64,000 bases of DNA, from assembly GCF_050624435.1 (NCBI RefSeq), contig NC_134539.1:121937525-122001524 (forward strand). The letters are read 5' to 3'. The position numbers and the translations under genes are program-made. The DNA is from Tenrec ecaudatus. Taxonomy: Eukaryota; Chordata; Mammalia; Afrosoricida; Tenrecidae. Positions 11,912 through 23,640 of this stretch are shown here, one piece after another. The number at the start of each line of letters is the position of its first letter. Position 1 is the stretch's first letter. The notes under the pieces are model-generated. The model was not told the DNA's origin. It searched no databases and saw nothing but the letters and a program-made list of their open reading frames with translations.

Positions 11912-12112
11912 AAATACATTGCCATAGGATTGATTCTGCTACCTAGCAACCATATAGGACAGCACTTCAGTGTCCCGCAGGGGGTGCAAGACCGCAGCAG
12001 ACCCAACTGCAAGCAGACTGGAGCAGACCGTCACATCTTGAGCCCTCGGAGTCCAGTTCTAATCCACCACCCAGCAGTTAGCAGCTCAGAGCTTTAACCA
12101 CTGTGTAGACCC
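11912..12112 (-). repeat. AfroSINE-type element
   Basis: Begins with a SINE-tail-like ttgccataggattgattctg and ends with agcagctcagagctttaaccactgtg, the antisense tRNA-like head. It is inserted in the L1 remnant. Confidence 0.65.
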
Positions 12113-12641
12113 CTTAATAATTAAGAGAGCTACTCAAATTATTCTAAATTTGGTAAAATTGTGGAATCTTAAATTGTGGATTGTTAATCTTCTAGATTTC
12201 TAGTTGTTTTATATGATTTCTAATTATCTATTTATTTTTGTCATTTTGTTCTTATGTTATTTTTCTGAATTGTTCTAGGGTTTTGTCTGTGTCTTTCTAA
12301 TTTCTTATCACGTGGTTCTATGCCCATTCCTCCTTCAGGAAGGTTTTCTGCTCCTTTATTTTGTTCACTTGTTGAGACATCCTATTCTGTTTCTTCACAT
12401 GATTTGTTGTTGTATGCTCTCCCTGTGGCATTTGAGGTATCAATTAGGTAGTTATTGATTTCATGATGGTTCAATGTTTTGATATACCAGAGGGCTTTTT
12501 TTGGTGTATTTTTTTAATTGCTGCAGTTTTGTTGTTTCGGTCTATGTGTGGCTTTGGTAGCAGTTGTTGGCTAGGTGTAATTTCTTCTGCCTGATGGTCT
12601 GATGGATCACATACATGTGTGAGTCCTATGTAGTTAGGCTC

Positions 12642-13128
12642 TATGGTAGTCACATAATTTGTTGTCAACTTGAGACTATTAAGAGTGAAGCAGTGGAGTT
12701 TAGCCTGTCAGTCAGGTCTCTGCTTAATGACCTCATTTGGAGGTGCTAAAAAGATAAATAGCTCACTAGGGCGGGACACACACATACTCTCCCTGCGAGA
12801 CATTCCTGCTAGAGCCCTGGAGCTAGAGGAGCCACATGGAGAACCATGCCAGCACTGAGATGCTTTCACCACCACTGGATCCACAAGACTTCCCACCCAC
12901 TGGCCTGCAATCTTTCTTCCTGCATTTGGCATCATTGCATGTGCAGCTGAGTCTGAAGAATTTATAGACTGGTAAAGGACATGTGGGCTAATATCGGATT
13001 TATGGATTTGACCTGGACTGGGCTGAGCTGTTTTCTTAATGTACAATTACTCTTTGATATAAAGTTCTCTCTTTCACACATATGAGTGTCAATGAATTTG
13101 TTTCTCTAGTCAACCTGGACCGACAGAT
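12642..13128 (+). mobile_element. Solo LTR inside L1
   Basis: Starts near ggtagtcacataatttgttg and ends near tgtttctctagtcaacctgg. It shares gcctgtcagtcaggtc, ggatccacaagacttcccaccc and gcatttggcatcattgcatgtg with the other copies. L1-like DNA lies on both sides. Confidence 0.7.
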
Positions 13129-14632
13129 TCATATGTTCTTCCCTTTCCTGGTTGAGTGGAGATGTGGGAGTAGGTTCATTCCTACCAAAGCTTAGGTGAT
13201 CCGGATCCCTCCACAACTCTTGTGGGACCATGATAACTATCGGGGTTGGTGCTAGCTGTTAGTGCTTTCTCTGGAGATCAGGGCAGGAGATCCCCAAATC
13301 TACAGAGCGAGAGTGCTTCCCAGATGGACTGGGTAGGCCTGCTGAATCTGCATGAAGCAGCATCTCAGAAGGTGGTTTGGTACCCAGTGGGTTTACTGAA
13401 AGTGCAGACAGCCGCCTAGAGGAATTGTTTGGATGCAGGATATTTGGTCTTCCAGATGGGTAGATGTCAGATGAGGGCATTAGGATTTCCTACTCACCAT
13501 TTGGCAGGGGTGCAGATGCACTAGTCAGGAGATGACTGGTGTTTATGATGATGTGTCTGTCTAGTTGGCTACCAGACCCTGGGCTGGGGAGTGCTTTCAC
13601 TAGTCCCTGAGTCAGGCACTGTGCGTGAACACCACTGATTGCCACATGGTCAAGTGGAAGGTGCATGCGTCACTAGTTACTGGATGGGTGGCTTGGGAAC
13701 TCTCACTACTAGCTGATGGGCAGGTAGACCAGTGAGGACAGGGCAGAGGGGTTGTGCCTCTAGTCGCAGGACTGGTAACCGGGGTGTGCACCACCAGTCA
13801 CTGAGACATAGTGGCAAAGGGGTGGTCAGAATGGAGATGAGCTCCCGGTGCCCATCCAGGGGTGAGCGAGAGGGGTGGAGAGTGCCCTGGTGTGGGAGGG
13901 TGCACCATTCCCATGCACCAGTCCTCCGCAGCACTCGTCTGATGGCACAGGAGCATGCACTACCAAGGAGGAAAGGGGTTCACTGCTGGCCTCCAGGAGG
14001 CAGGAGCAGAGGGGAGCTTGTCCCCGCCTCTGGCATCGGCACTGGGCTCGTCACACAGATTGCAGCTGGTGATCAGGACCTACCCCTGACTAAATGCAAA
14101 GAGGTGCTAGCATTCAGTCTGGGGTTCGGGGGGGGGCAGATCTCTAGGCACCACGGCAAGGATCACCCACCCCACCAGCACCACCTGTCTAAATGATCAG
14201 GGACAATTTCTAGTAAGTACTTTTGTCCACATTCCTAGCTCCCTCCCAGCTCGGTGGGCGCTTGGATCCCTGGGGCTAGCACCTCATTTCCTGTTCCTTA
14301 ACTCCAGTTCCTGTTCTGCTCACCTTGCTCGGTTGCAGGCCAGGCTGCCCCGCATCTGTCTCCTATGAGGAATGCCGCTAAGTTGCCCTCTTGTGTTCAT
14401 GGGAATGCGGCTCACTTTGTGGTGAGATGGTCGCACTGGGCTGCCTGGTAGGGTGCCTAGAATTCATCAATCTCCTCCCTCAAGATTTTCCTTCAGTTTC
14501 TCCATCCCTTCGTGCTCGGTCTAATACTCCCTCTTTCTGGTTGCTTCTCTGGGTCTCCAGGTTGTCATCTGTTTTATCTGGTTTCTCAGCTCCCTACTGT
14601 AAGGGGACAGTATGGTGCTGGTAATTAAGCCG
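13129..14632 (-). mobile_element. Probable L1 5' region, GC-rich
   Basis: GC-rich, non-coding, continuous with the antisense L1 to its left, ending with tttctcagctccctactgtaag, which resembles antisense L1 5'-UTR text. If right, 8760-14632 is one near-full-length L1 with four or more insertions. Several open frames here on both strands lack protein-family character. Confidence 0.4.
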
Positions 14633-15147
14633 CTCCCTTGGGCCAGCTCCCTTTCTTGATTAGATTCTCCATGACAATTTTAATTTCTGACGATTTGCTT
14701 TTTCTTTTCCAACTAAAGAGAAGCAGAAGTACATCTGTGAAGATGCGACAGTCAGGGAGCCCCGCCTGCCCTTCTGTAGCTATTCTACGGAACCAAGGTT
14801 GAAGCATTATTAATTATTATTATTTTGGCCCTCAACAAAATGATCACAAGTATGTTCCTTTGAATTCTAAACATTCTTCACATATGTATGCATATCTGCC
14901 TTGTTGCACCCACCTCTTCTCAATAAAATAATTATTAAATTTAGATTTTGTTTTCAAATTTTCAAAATGTTTCATTTGATTCCTAAAAATTCTTGTGAGC
15001 TAGGGAGCACAGGTAGTATTCCTGATTTATCAAAACAAACCTGAAGTCCTGGTAAATTAAGAGGTCTGCTCAAGAGTGACTACCTGGCATCGTAGATGAA
15101 ATCAAGCACAGCAACAAATGACCCACCACTTTGGAGGGGAGCAGAGT
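14633..15147. other. Intergenic DNA, no gene
   Basis: AT-rich. The part 15000-15100 has a weak antisense MIR look (tggtaaattaagaggtctgctcaag) that is too decayed to call. Confidence 0.4.
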
Positions 15148-15330
15148 TGGGTTCTCACCCTGGCTCTCCTCCCTACTAGCTTTCTGACTTGGGACAGATA
15201 ACTTAGCTTTCCTGTGTCTGGGTTTCTTTGGGTGTAAAATTCGTGGTAATTATTATTTAATTCTGTTGGGAGGAATAAATTAATGAATGCATGTTAAGTA
15301 CCTGACATCCAGCAAGTATCTCCTTTCCAA
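15148..15330 (+). repeat. MIR element
   Basis: ccctggctctcctccctactagctttctgacttggga followed by gtgtaaaat and aggaataaattaatgaatgcatgttaagtacctgacatc follows the MIR order (core region, then 3' part ending in TGGCACAT-like text). Confidence 0.75.
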
Positions 15331-16088
15331 TGGAAAAAGGCAGTGTTATTTATCATACCTTCGCTTGCATATGACAGCTCTTTAATGTGTTTAGAACTTT
15401 AGTTTGCATAACATATTCATAAACATATACACACTCACACATCCTATTTAATACTGTTACCTTGAACATCAGACAAATCAGGTAGACCACCACCAATAGA
15501 CTGATGAAGAAAAAAAGTCAGAGAGTATAAATCATTTTCCCAAATTCGCCTTGTTGCAGTAAGGTGACAAAAATACCTATCCTTATGGTTAAAATACTTG
15601 CTTGTCTTTTAGAATCGAGACAAGGGTATTAGGAAAATATCTTGATGTGACACTGAGGGATAACAAATTGGGAACATAGGGAGCTGAAACAAGGAACACT
15701 CCGCATTAGCAAGGGGCAGGAACGTGGAGATGGAGCAGCGCAGAGAAAGAACAGACGAGCCAGGAAGAAGGAGCGTTAGCCTCCGTGGAGCCACTGCAGG
15801 GCCCTTCCAGGACAGGAGTGCTCAGTGTCCGTGGGAAAACTCCTCTTCCCATTTCAATCATTCCGTCTCCCCAACCCGGCAATCGAGCCTGCTCCGACTC
15901 TGCAAACACCAGTGACCGCGGAGTAGGTTTTAACTCAGGGCGACTCCATGGGCTGCGTGCGGGGCAGACCTGAGCCATGGACTGCGTTTGTTTGTTGGCT
16001 CTAATCTTTCTGGAAGCCGACTGCCAAACCTTTCTTCGCCGTGTTGCTGGGTGGGTTGTGCCACCCAGGATTGTCTCTCAGGTTTGTA
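15331..16088. other. Intergenic DNA becoming GC-rich
   Basis: No gene recognised. From about 15700 GC content and CpG count rise, leading into the DNA transposon at 16089. Short overlapping open frames on both strands at 15.7-16.1 kb follow from the GC content. Confidence 0.4.
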
Positions 16089-16902
16089 CAGTGGCCCCTG
16101 CACCTCGCTGCTAATCTGTTCTAGAAGCATCCAGATGCGAGGCAGTCGAGTTCCGAATCAATTTTTCCCATAAGAAATAACTGAAAACGAATTAACCCGT
16201 TCTCGACCACCAAGCTTTGACCTTAACCTTGCCTTTTGGTAGAAAACATTACACAGAAATTTCGAAGTAAGTAAGCTCAGAGTAAAATAATATTTAAAGA
16301 AGAAACACAACACTTTAAACGTTTTAAACAACTACAGTATGGCCCGTACCTTGAGATGGATGAGGATCTGGATCTGTGGACCCGGATGTGGAGAGGAGGG
16401 ATGGGGAGTCGGTGTTGGGAAGGGGAATCCCCTTCCACAAGATCCACTGGGAGCTGCTTGTCAGTTTTTCCCCTTCTTTGCCTTTTTTCCACTAGCACCT
16501 GGCCGACTTTCTCTAAAAAAAAAAATCTGTCTAATGTGTTGGCGTTTCCATAACTTTTCTTAATGTTTACTAAATTACCATCAACAACATCGATAACACA
16601 GTTAACCAGTTCCTTATCATGATGATTTTTTTTAAAAAGAGGAAAACCCCTCTTTCTTAGGACTCATATTTTTATCTAAAAACAGTACGAAAAGCCACAA
16701 AAACGAAGAAAGTCAGCAAAACACTTGGAACACAGCTGCAAACGGTTTAAACAAGGCGCCCTAACAGCGCCAATTAACGCCGAGTCAGCGAAACACGAAC
16801 TGCTCTTGTTGACAAAAATCACGTGCGTGTTTTGTTCGGTCCGATGCAAACTTTTCTGCACATTTCGCGTGGGAGTCCAATTATGCCGAGTCAGGGGTCC
16901 GG
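16089..16902. mobile_element. Tigger-like (pogo/mariner) DNA transposon, non-autonomous
   Basis: Left end TA|cagtggcccctgcacctcg and the reverse complement of the right end, taccggacccctgactcgg, look like imperfect terminal inverted repeats. The left arm carries cccataagaaataactgaaaacgaattaacccgttc, a stretch close to Tigger subterminal DNA. No transposase frame is present. TA lies at both junctions (16087-16088 and 16903-16904). Confidence 0.55.
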
Positions 16903-17455
16903 TAACACCCTGCACTCGCAAACAAACACGCACAGCCCGGAGCCGCTTTCCCCGCACTGTGCCCGAGGGTTTCCAAGGCCCTGCGAGGACGCATGCTCCT
17001 CCTGCCCCCGCCCAGGACCAGGGGGTTTGAACCGCCCGACTTCTGGTAGATTCTTTAAAATGGTCATTTTCATCTTTTGCTTCTTTCTCTTTCTCCACTT
17101 TCCTTATTTCCTTCCTCTCTCTCTCTCTGAAAAACTGAACAAATCCAGCAGACATGGATTTTATGGTAAATAAGAAAACATATCAATCCCTGAGACTCAC
17201 TAAAATCTTGGGTGAAGAAATTAGTTTTCCACAAGCTGTTCTTATTTCAACTTTAAGGAAATTACTATGGAAAAGCTGAGAAGCTAGGCTTTCTTATTCC
17301 TAAACCGGAATTCATTCAAGAGGCGTATGATCTAAGAAGTACAGGCTGGAAACTGAGATCCACTGAGTTCTGAAATAATTTAGTTAATTTTCTAACTAAT
17401 AGTATAATGCATCAATGATAAAAATAATGTGACTGGTTAATAGGTCATAGGCAAG
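16903..17455. other. CpG-rich then AT-rich intergenic DNA
   Basis: 16905-17040 is CpG-rich. Near 17018-17045 gggtttgaaccgcccgactt resembles a SINE B-box region, so SINE debris is possible. The rest has no recognised feature. Confidence 0.35.
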
Positions 17456-17800
17456 CTAGAAAAACAAAGCAAGTGAGGATGATGTTCCTGACTAGAGTAG
17501 CCAGTCCACAGAGAGGACAACATGGCTGGCCCCACTATGAGACATGACATCCCTCACTGACCCATGGCCCTGCAGGGGACAGCACCAGAGACACAGTATG
17601 GGAATTGCACCCAACTGGATCCCACCACACTGAGGCAAAGCACTGGGGGAGTGCAGCGGAACAGCAAAGAAATGGAGTGGCAAGGTCCCCAGGGAATGCT
17701 GAAGGTGGACTTTGGGGCCAGGGTGTGGTGCCCCAACAGACTGGACTGGAAAACACTCCTATAGGCCAACAAATGATTCTTGAACTAAAAAAAACCAAAA
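17456..17800 (+). mobile_element. L1 3'-UTR-type retroposon fragment
   Basis: Reverse complement aligns by eye to 36040-36300 (shared: tgacccatggccc versus complement of tatgggtcagtgaggg; peaks at ccccaacagactgg). It ends in A-rich sequence (17787-17818). Confidence 0.6.
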
Positions 17801-18619
17801 AAAACAAAACAAAACAAAAGCAAGTCTAGTATGACTTTTACTGAGAGCCTAGACAAATCATTAAGTCTGTTCCCAGCCTCAATGGAATAGCAATTAGAGA
17901 GTTAATTGTACAAAATCTTCTTGTATGAGTCAATATATTAACACTATTGGTTAAGCCATATGAAAATGCTATTTTCATAAAAGGCCAAATATTGGAAATT
18001 TAAACAGGCACATATTTTAACTTACCATATATCTTAATTCCAAAATTTTCTGTGAAAAGTTCTGATTACTCTGGTCATGCCTAATGTAATTCATAATTAA
18101 ATGCATGATAGTCTCTAGGATTGTTAGATGCTGCTTTTAGCTCACTTCTTTTCTTTTTCATGCCCTCTAATTAAATGTATATTTCCATAAATTTTAGTGC
18201 CCAGAACAGATAGGAAATTAGCTCCAACCAGAGTTTTCCTCTAGCAGGTTAGAGAAATCCGTGTTTGCAGACACTTCAACCACGGTCACTGAAGTGGTTC
18301 ACCTGTAACTTGCCCACATATTCTATAACTGCTTGAAATGTAAATCACACCTGCTTAGAGTTCAAAGCTCACTGTTATATCATTAGGCCATCCCCTGCGC
18401 TGAGTGAAGGCAGACCTTAGTAAGTATACTCTGCAATTAGAAGAAAAATGGGATTTGCTCACTGAAAACTAGATTTAGAAAACGAGACTGTTAACACTGA
18501 CCCTGTTAAGTGTTATATTTTGGGAGTGTTTGACCTGTGGCCAACTTTTCCTACTGATTGGCCTGTGATTATACAAGTACATTATATACATAGAACAGAC
18601 ATTGATGGCTATGTAGACC
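17801..18619. other. Apparently single-copy intergenic DNA
   Basis: AT-rich; no repeat or gene recognised. Confidence 0.4.
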
Positions 18620-19690
18620 TCGGGAAATTAAAAAAATTATTAAGAGTTTTTACAGATATGATAACAATCCATAATTCAATTAGATCAAGCATAGTTGTAC
18701 AATTGCTGCCACCTTCATTTTCAAAACATTTTATTTCTTCTTGAACTCTATGATAACAGCTCCCCCCTAATTCCCTCTCTCTCCCACAACTACCACCTCC
18801 ATGAACCCTTAATATATTATATATTATTATTATTGCCATATCTTACTCCATCCAATGTATCCATTTACTTATCATTCTGTTGTTTGTTCCCCTTGAGTGG
18901 GGTTATACAGTCATCATTGCTATCAGTTTCCCCCTTATCCCTCCTCCATTTTCTGTACCTCCAACTAATGTTACTCCCATTACTGTTTCTGAGTGGTTTA
19001 TCTGTCTTGGGTTTCATGCATCGAACAATCTTAATGATACAAATGAACATGGGCAGATGTAACAAGATTAGTGAGTTAAAACTAAGGCCATAATAGTGAG
19101 GGGAATAAATATTAAAGAATTATAGTTATGTGTTTCATCAGTGCTATACTGCACCCTGGATATATCATCCCTACCATGTAGTCCTTCTGTGAGAGATTGT
19201 CCAGTTATCTTGCAGGTGGGTCTCCACTTTGTCTAAGCTCCTTCAGGTCAATTTGATAACTTGTTTATGAACTTCGGATACCTATTCCCATCAATACCTC
19301 ATGATCACACAGGTTGGTGTGCTACTTCCATGGGGGCTTTGTTGCTTCCCTGCTAGATGGCTGCTTATTTACCTTCAAGCCTTTAAGACCCCAGACTCTA
19401 TATCTTTTGATAGCTGGGCACCTGATAGCTGGGCACCACATTTGCTTATGCACCCACTTTGTCTTCAGCTATCATGTTGAGAAGGTGAGAATCATACAGT
19501 GCCACATTATTAGAACAAATTGTTTTTGTACTGAGGGAAGATTTAAGTAAAGGCCCAAAGTCCATCTGCTTCCTTGTTGCATTTACACACACATAGAAAA
19601 ATACACCTATCACATCTCTATATATTTACATATGTACATAAAGGCATTTAAAATAGCACAAGGAATGGTATAAGTGACTAGAGGTATAGC
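18620..19690 (-). mobile_element. L1 3'-UTR-type retroposon (older subfamily)
   Basis: Reads antisense from its 3' end (agatatgataacaatccataattcaa) through cctcatgatcacacaggttggtgtg, tttaccttcaagcctttaagaccccag and cacatttgcttatgcacccac. This is the same order as at 24510-25270 and 41076-42720, with more divergence. No protein is encoded. Confidence 0.75.
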
Positions 19691-19734
19691 TAATTCCGAG
19701 AAAGAAGAAGGGTCAAAGACACATGTTGAATATA

Positions 19735-19845
19735 CCATATATACTCATGTATAAGCCGAGTTTTTCAGCACATTTTATGCAGTTTTTGTTGTAAATTAGA
19801 TGCCTCGGCAGATAATCGGGTCGGCTTATACTCGAGTCTATACGG
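19735..19845. mobile_element. Small inverted-repeat DNA transposon (MITE), copy 1
   Basis: 111 bp with ends ccatatatactcatgtataa and, inverted, ccgtatagactcgagtataa; both continue into gcc. The interior (agtttttcagcacatttta) matches the reverse complement of 61583-61695. It is too short to encode anything. Confidence 0.75.
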
Positions 19846-20157
19846 CATGTAATTCGCTTTGGCAAACATTTATTGAGGGTCCTCAAAGCCAGAGCAGCTG
19901 CTTTTGAAGAACATACTTGAAGGGAACTAGAAGACTAACACAAATGAAGCGAAAACTCAAAAGTGGCATTTGATTAAGTGGTTAAATGCGTAAACCCACA
20001 GAAAACGTCGTCCCAACAGAGAGCGATGACAGTGGTCACAAAGGGAAGGCTTCACGAAGGAGGCGAGTCCCGCGTGTGAGCATTCTAGAAGCAGAGAACA
20101 ACCTAAAACAAACAAGCCAAACACCCAGCAATGAAAGAAAACTGGCAAATTAGCCAA

Positions 20158-20323
20158 TGGTGTTGGAGCAATGTCTTATTTAGGCGATCTCAACTAAAAT
20201 TCCTTCTTTTGGAAACAAATGGCATGTCGTTGATTTAATAGTGTGGACTGCTTTTCATCTCATAATGGATTCTGCTGGCACGTCAGCAGCTAAGCCCACG
20301 TAGACTATCATCCACCTGCTCTC
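20158..20323. other. Single-copy DNA next to tandem repeat
   Basis: No recognised repeat. It contains gctggcacgtcagcagctaagcccacgt, the kind of mixed-composition sequence seen in conserved non-coding DNA, but conservation is not visible from one genome. Confidence 0.3.
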
Positions 20324-20423
20324 GAAGCCAGCTCTGCTTCAGGGAAGCCAGCTCTGCTTCAGGGAAGCCAGCTCTGCTTCAGGGAAGCCAGCTCTGCTTC
20401 AGGGAAGCCAGCTCTGCTTCAGG
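20324..20423 (+). repeat. Perfect 5 x 20 bp tandem repeat
   Basis: Unit gaagccagctctgcttcagg repeated exactly five times with no mismatch; flanks differ immediately (ctc before, gtgctga after). Confidence 0.98.
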
Positions 20424-21479
20424 GTGCTGAGGGAAAACCGGTTCAGACGCAAGCAGGCTATTTTCACAGGAGAGTGAATAGTGTCTGTCTTAAATAGATA
20501 CCAGAGGAATAATTTTACGGCACATAGTAAACGCTTTATTTATAGAAGGCTTGATAATGCTCATCTCGGATGTAATTGGCAATGTATGCATTTGAGAGGA
20601 TTCCATATCTTGATAAAACATAAAACCATAAACATCCTCCCCTTAGACTCATTGGTTAGGAAATGCAAAGGATAACCATCTAAATCTGCCGACTCAAAAT
20701 TCTTAAACCAGATTACAAAGCTAAGTCCAACTGAACCCTTAATAGATGAGGATTTCATCTCTAAGACTGCAAAACTCGACTCGTAGCCAAGTCTCAGCTA
20801 CTGGGACCGACAGATGACTGAAGGGGCTCTGGAGATCAGTATTAAGAACATCCTACTTAAACCAATTACAGTGAAATTGTCAGATCACAGATAACAGCCA
20901 ATTCCACGAACTAAATTTCCAACCAACTTTCCTAATCACAAGAAAAACAAGTAGAGCAAGAAATATGTCATTATGTATCATTCTTCTGGAAAAATCAAAA
21001 CCTTAGTTGATCGCTTTACAAATAAAATTCCATGGATCATATGTTTAAAGAACCTCAGTAGAAACAATTGTATGAAAAATTGGTAGAGGGAAATGTAGAT
21101 TTAAAAAGTTTGTTTTTAAAATGATATATCCTCATACTTAGTTTCAGCTTATTTCAATTTCTTTGATTCATTTTAAGAGAAAACTGGCATATAATTTTAA
21201 AGAGCATGCTTAATATTTTTTCTTCTGTAGTATTTCATCAATATAATTGAATGATGAAATGTAGATAGGTGGAAAAGCAGTGTTCAGTTTATTAATTTCT
21301 CACTTTGGGACTATTTTTAACCCAAGGCTTCTGAAAGGTGCTATTATCATAAATACAAAAAGTAACAATTTATAAAACACAATTAGCAATTATTTCACGC
21401 ATTCTTTGGTATAAAAGTCTGTTATAAAGTAGGTGAAATTCATAGTGAGCTTTTAAGAATGTTCTTCTTTATAGCATGT
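20424..21479. other. Single-copy AT-rich intergenic DNA
   Basis: No gene or recognised repeat over about 1 kb. Confidence 0.4.
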
Positions 21480-22140
21480 CTACACACTAGTGAGGCCCAA
21501 GCTGCTAGGAAGCCAGGAAAGGGCAAACGAATGAGGTCATCCTTTGCGTCTAATGATGCTTAGTGCAGTTTTAGCATCTGTTCGAGACAAAAGGTAGCCG
21601 CCCTGACAGAGCCAATTATGCATTCGTGTGGCAGATGAAATCTTTAATGATGAATCTGATTAACACTCAAAAACAAACCTACAAGCTGAGGAAATGACCA
21701 AGCTACCTCTTGCCTACATCATCAACTAAGGCTTTGTTCAGATTGAGGTCAGATCGGCATTCCCGAAGGCGCATTAAGATGAAAGTTTATCAGATGTGTG
21801 ACCCTGGCCCCTCATGGAAAAGGGCAACCGTAAACACACACACAGTTCCTATGGTTCCGTGCCCAGCGATCTTTTTCAATAGCTGGCTGGTCTGCTTAGC
21901 TATGAAAACAATAGAGTAAACGTTGACGAGTTAGCTATATTTTGTTTTTTAAAGAAGTTTTAAATCACTTTCATTTGATCCCAAATCATTGTGAGCATGA
22001 CAAAGCCATGTCACAGGAGACTCGGCAATCCCACTTCTTGTGTTTCCATCAATGGCTGTGAGCAGCTCGGAGGGGCTCTGCTTTGCTCGTGCTCCTGTTC
22101 CAGAGGTCTCATGCTCGGCTCTTACATCAGTCATTCGATT
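21480..22140. promoter_or_regulatory. Candidate conserved enhancer-like DNA (speculative)
   Basis: No repeat family is recognised. The stretch is dense in motif-like blocks such as gccaattatgcattcg, gaaatctttaatgatgaa and tctgattaacactc (POU/homeobox-like ATGCAT and TAAT cores). This texture is common in developmental enhancers. It is an impression, not evidence of function. Confidence 0.25.
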
Positions 22141-22185
22141 TACTAAAGCACAGACGTGGGACGAGGACTTTGTATGGAACTATAA

Positions 22186-22226
22186 CATATATATACACAC
22201 AGAACTATATATATATATACACACAG
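22186..22226. repeat. Short TA/CA microsatellite pair
   Basis: Two blocks of (TA)n followed by cacacaga, separated by agaac-like spacers. Confidence 0.7.
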
Positions 22227-22554
22227 AAAACCCATAAAAAATAGCTGAAGCGCTCAATGGATTTTCACAAAGCAAGCACATCCATTAATCAATAACCAGA
22301 TCAAGAAACAGCCTCCTAGAAGCCCCTCCCAGTCACGGGATTCCTCCCTGCCAGCCTCCTAATCTGACTTCACACAACAGTGAATTAGGTTTGTCTGTCT
22401 GGCGATGTTAGATAAATCATATAGTACACAACTCTTGTGATGTATCTACATTATGTTTGGGATATTCTTCAGTGTTTTGAATACAGTTATAGTCCCTTCA
22501 TTCTCTTTGTGTAAATATACCTAATTGTAATAGTAACGTGCAGTCTTAATTCCT

Positions 22555-22795
22555 TTTGAATGGTGTTTTATAAAAAGAGAGGGACAAAGAAGGGGCATCT
22601 AGTTCCTGTGATGATGGAAGCAAATGCAGCGAAGGAATGCTAAGAATTCCTGGCAGCCTCAAGGAACTAGGAGAGAACCCCACAGATCCAGCTTCAGAGA
22701 GTAACCTTTACAACTGTGAGGAAATAAATTCATAGTCTTTCATCTGCTTCGTGGTCGTTTGTGGTGCCAGTCCTTAGACACTAAGACCGAATTCA
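22555..22795 (+). mobile_element. MaLR-like LTR, 3' part
   Basis: aactgtgaggaaataaattcatagtctt followed by gtcgtttgtggtgcca and ttagacactaagac has the MaLR 3' LTR order (polyadenylation signal aataaa, then TG/CA-rich end). Confidence 0.55.
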
Positions 22796-23487
22796 AGTCT
22801 GGCGAAGTGAGAGCAACACTTGGGCTTTCTGATTAAACCCCGGAGGGCTGCTCTTTTGGTTTTTTGTTTTTCAAGTAAGGACTATATCTCAGCAAAATAA
22901 AAATAGACCTAATCTAACCAGATTAATCTACAGCCACAGGATTAAAATTATCCTCTATAATTTAACCACCTACTAGGAAGAAAAATTCTTTAGAAGTTTA
23001 CACAATCCAAAGTCTCTACAACATATCAGCTACAATGTTCAGTGCATAATAAAAGCCTAGATGTGCTAAAAAGCATTGGACAGGGACCCAAAATTAAGAG
23101 AGAAAAGAAATAGTTACTGAAATAACTCTCCAGACTACCAGGTATTGGAATTACCAGAGAGTAACAATTATAAACATGTTAATTTTTTTCCTGTGGACTT
23201 TATCTTTATTTTTTTATTTACATGTTAATTTTTTTAATGGGAAAAGAGATGGGGAACTGAAAAAAAGGTAAAACTCTTAGCGCTAAATAAATACAATGCT
23301 TGAAAAACTCACTGGATGGACTTATTAGAAGATTAAAAACTGCATGAGATCGATGAATTTAAAAGCAATGTAACAAAACTCTCCAAGCAGGAAGAGAAAA
23401 AGATAGAAGAAAAATAAACATACCTGCACTAACCTGTGAGGTAATTAATATCCTGTGGCCTAACATACCTGAAGTGAGGACTTGGCC
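22796..23487. other. AT-rich intergenic DNA, no gene
   Basis: No recognised repeat or coding feature. Confidence 0.4.
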
Positions 23488-23640
23488 TGAGGAACCTCGG
23501 ACACGTTATTAGGAGGAACAAGTGCCTGGAAAAGGAGGTCATCCTGGGAAAGGCAGAGGACAGAAGAAGCGCCTCAGTGGGCTGGATGGGCACGGCGGCT
23601 GCAACAGGGGCTCCCACATACCCCTGATGAGGATGGTGCA
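23488..23640 (+). mobile_element. BovB/RTE 3' ORF fragment
   Basis: Translation GHVIRRNKCLEKEVILGKAED matches the BovB tail pattern (GHLMRR...LEK..MLGK.EG), followed by gcacggcggctgcaac as in other copies. A proline-rich open frame on the opposite strand is its antisense shadow. Confidence 0.65.

Larger units (their letters stand above)
10236..12641 (-). mobile_element. L1 ORF2 remnant, antisense, with nested SINEs
   Basis: Text such as tgtaccgtagctttgtaataag, tctttttcaagattatattggc, ccaatcaatgaacatgagg and cttgggttagacccttcagtacaatgttga follows the antisense L1 ORF2 consensus in order. It is interrupted by two SINEs and an AT microsatellite. All reading frames are broken. Confidence 0.75.

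Noticed and set aside
13732-14196. 154-codon open frame in GC-rich DNA
   Set aside because: Lies in a probable antisense L1 5' region, with overlapping frames on both strands and no domain character.
16676-17155. 159-codon minus-strand open frame
   Set aside because: Spans the end of a DNA transposon and CpG-rich flank; overlapping open frames in other frames indicate compositional bias.
20324-20423. CRISPR-like array
   Set aside because: The repeats are directly adjacent without spacers and the genome is mammalian.
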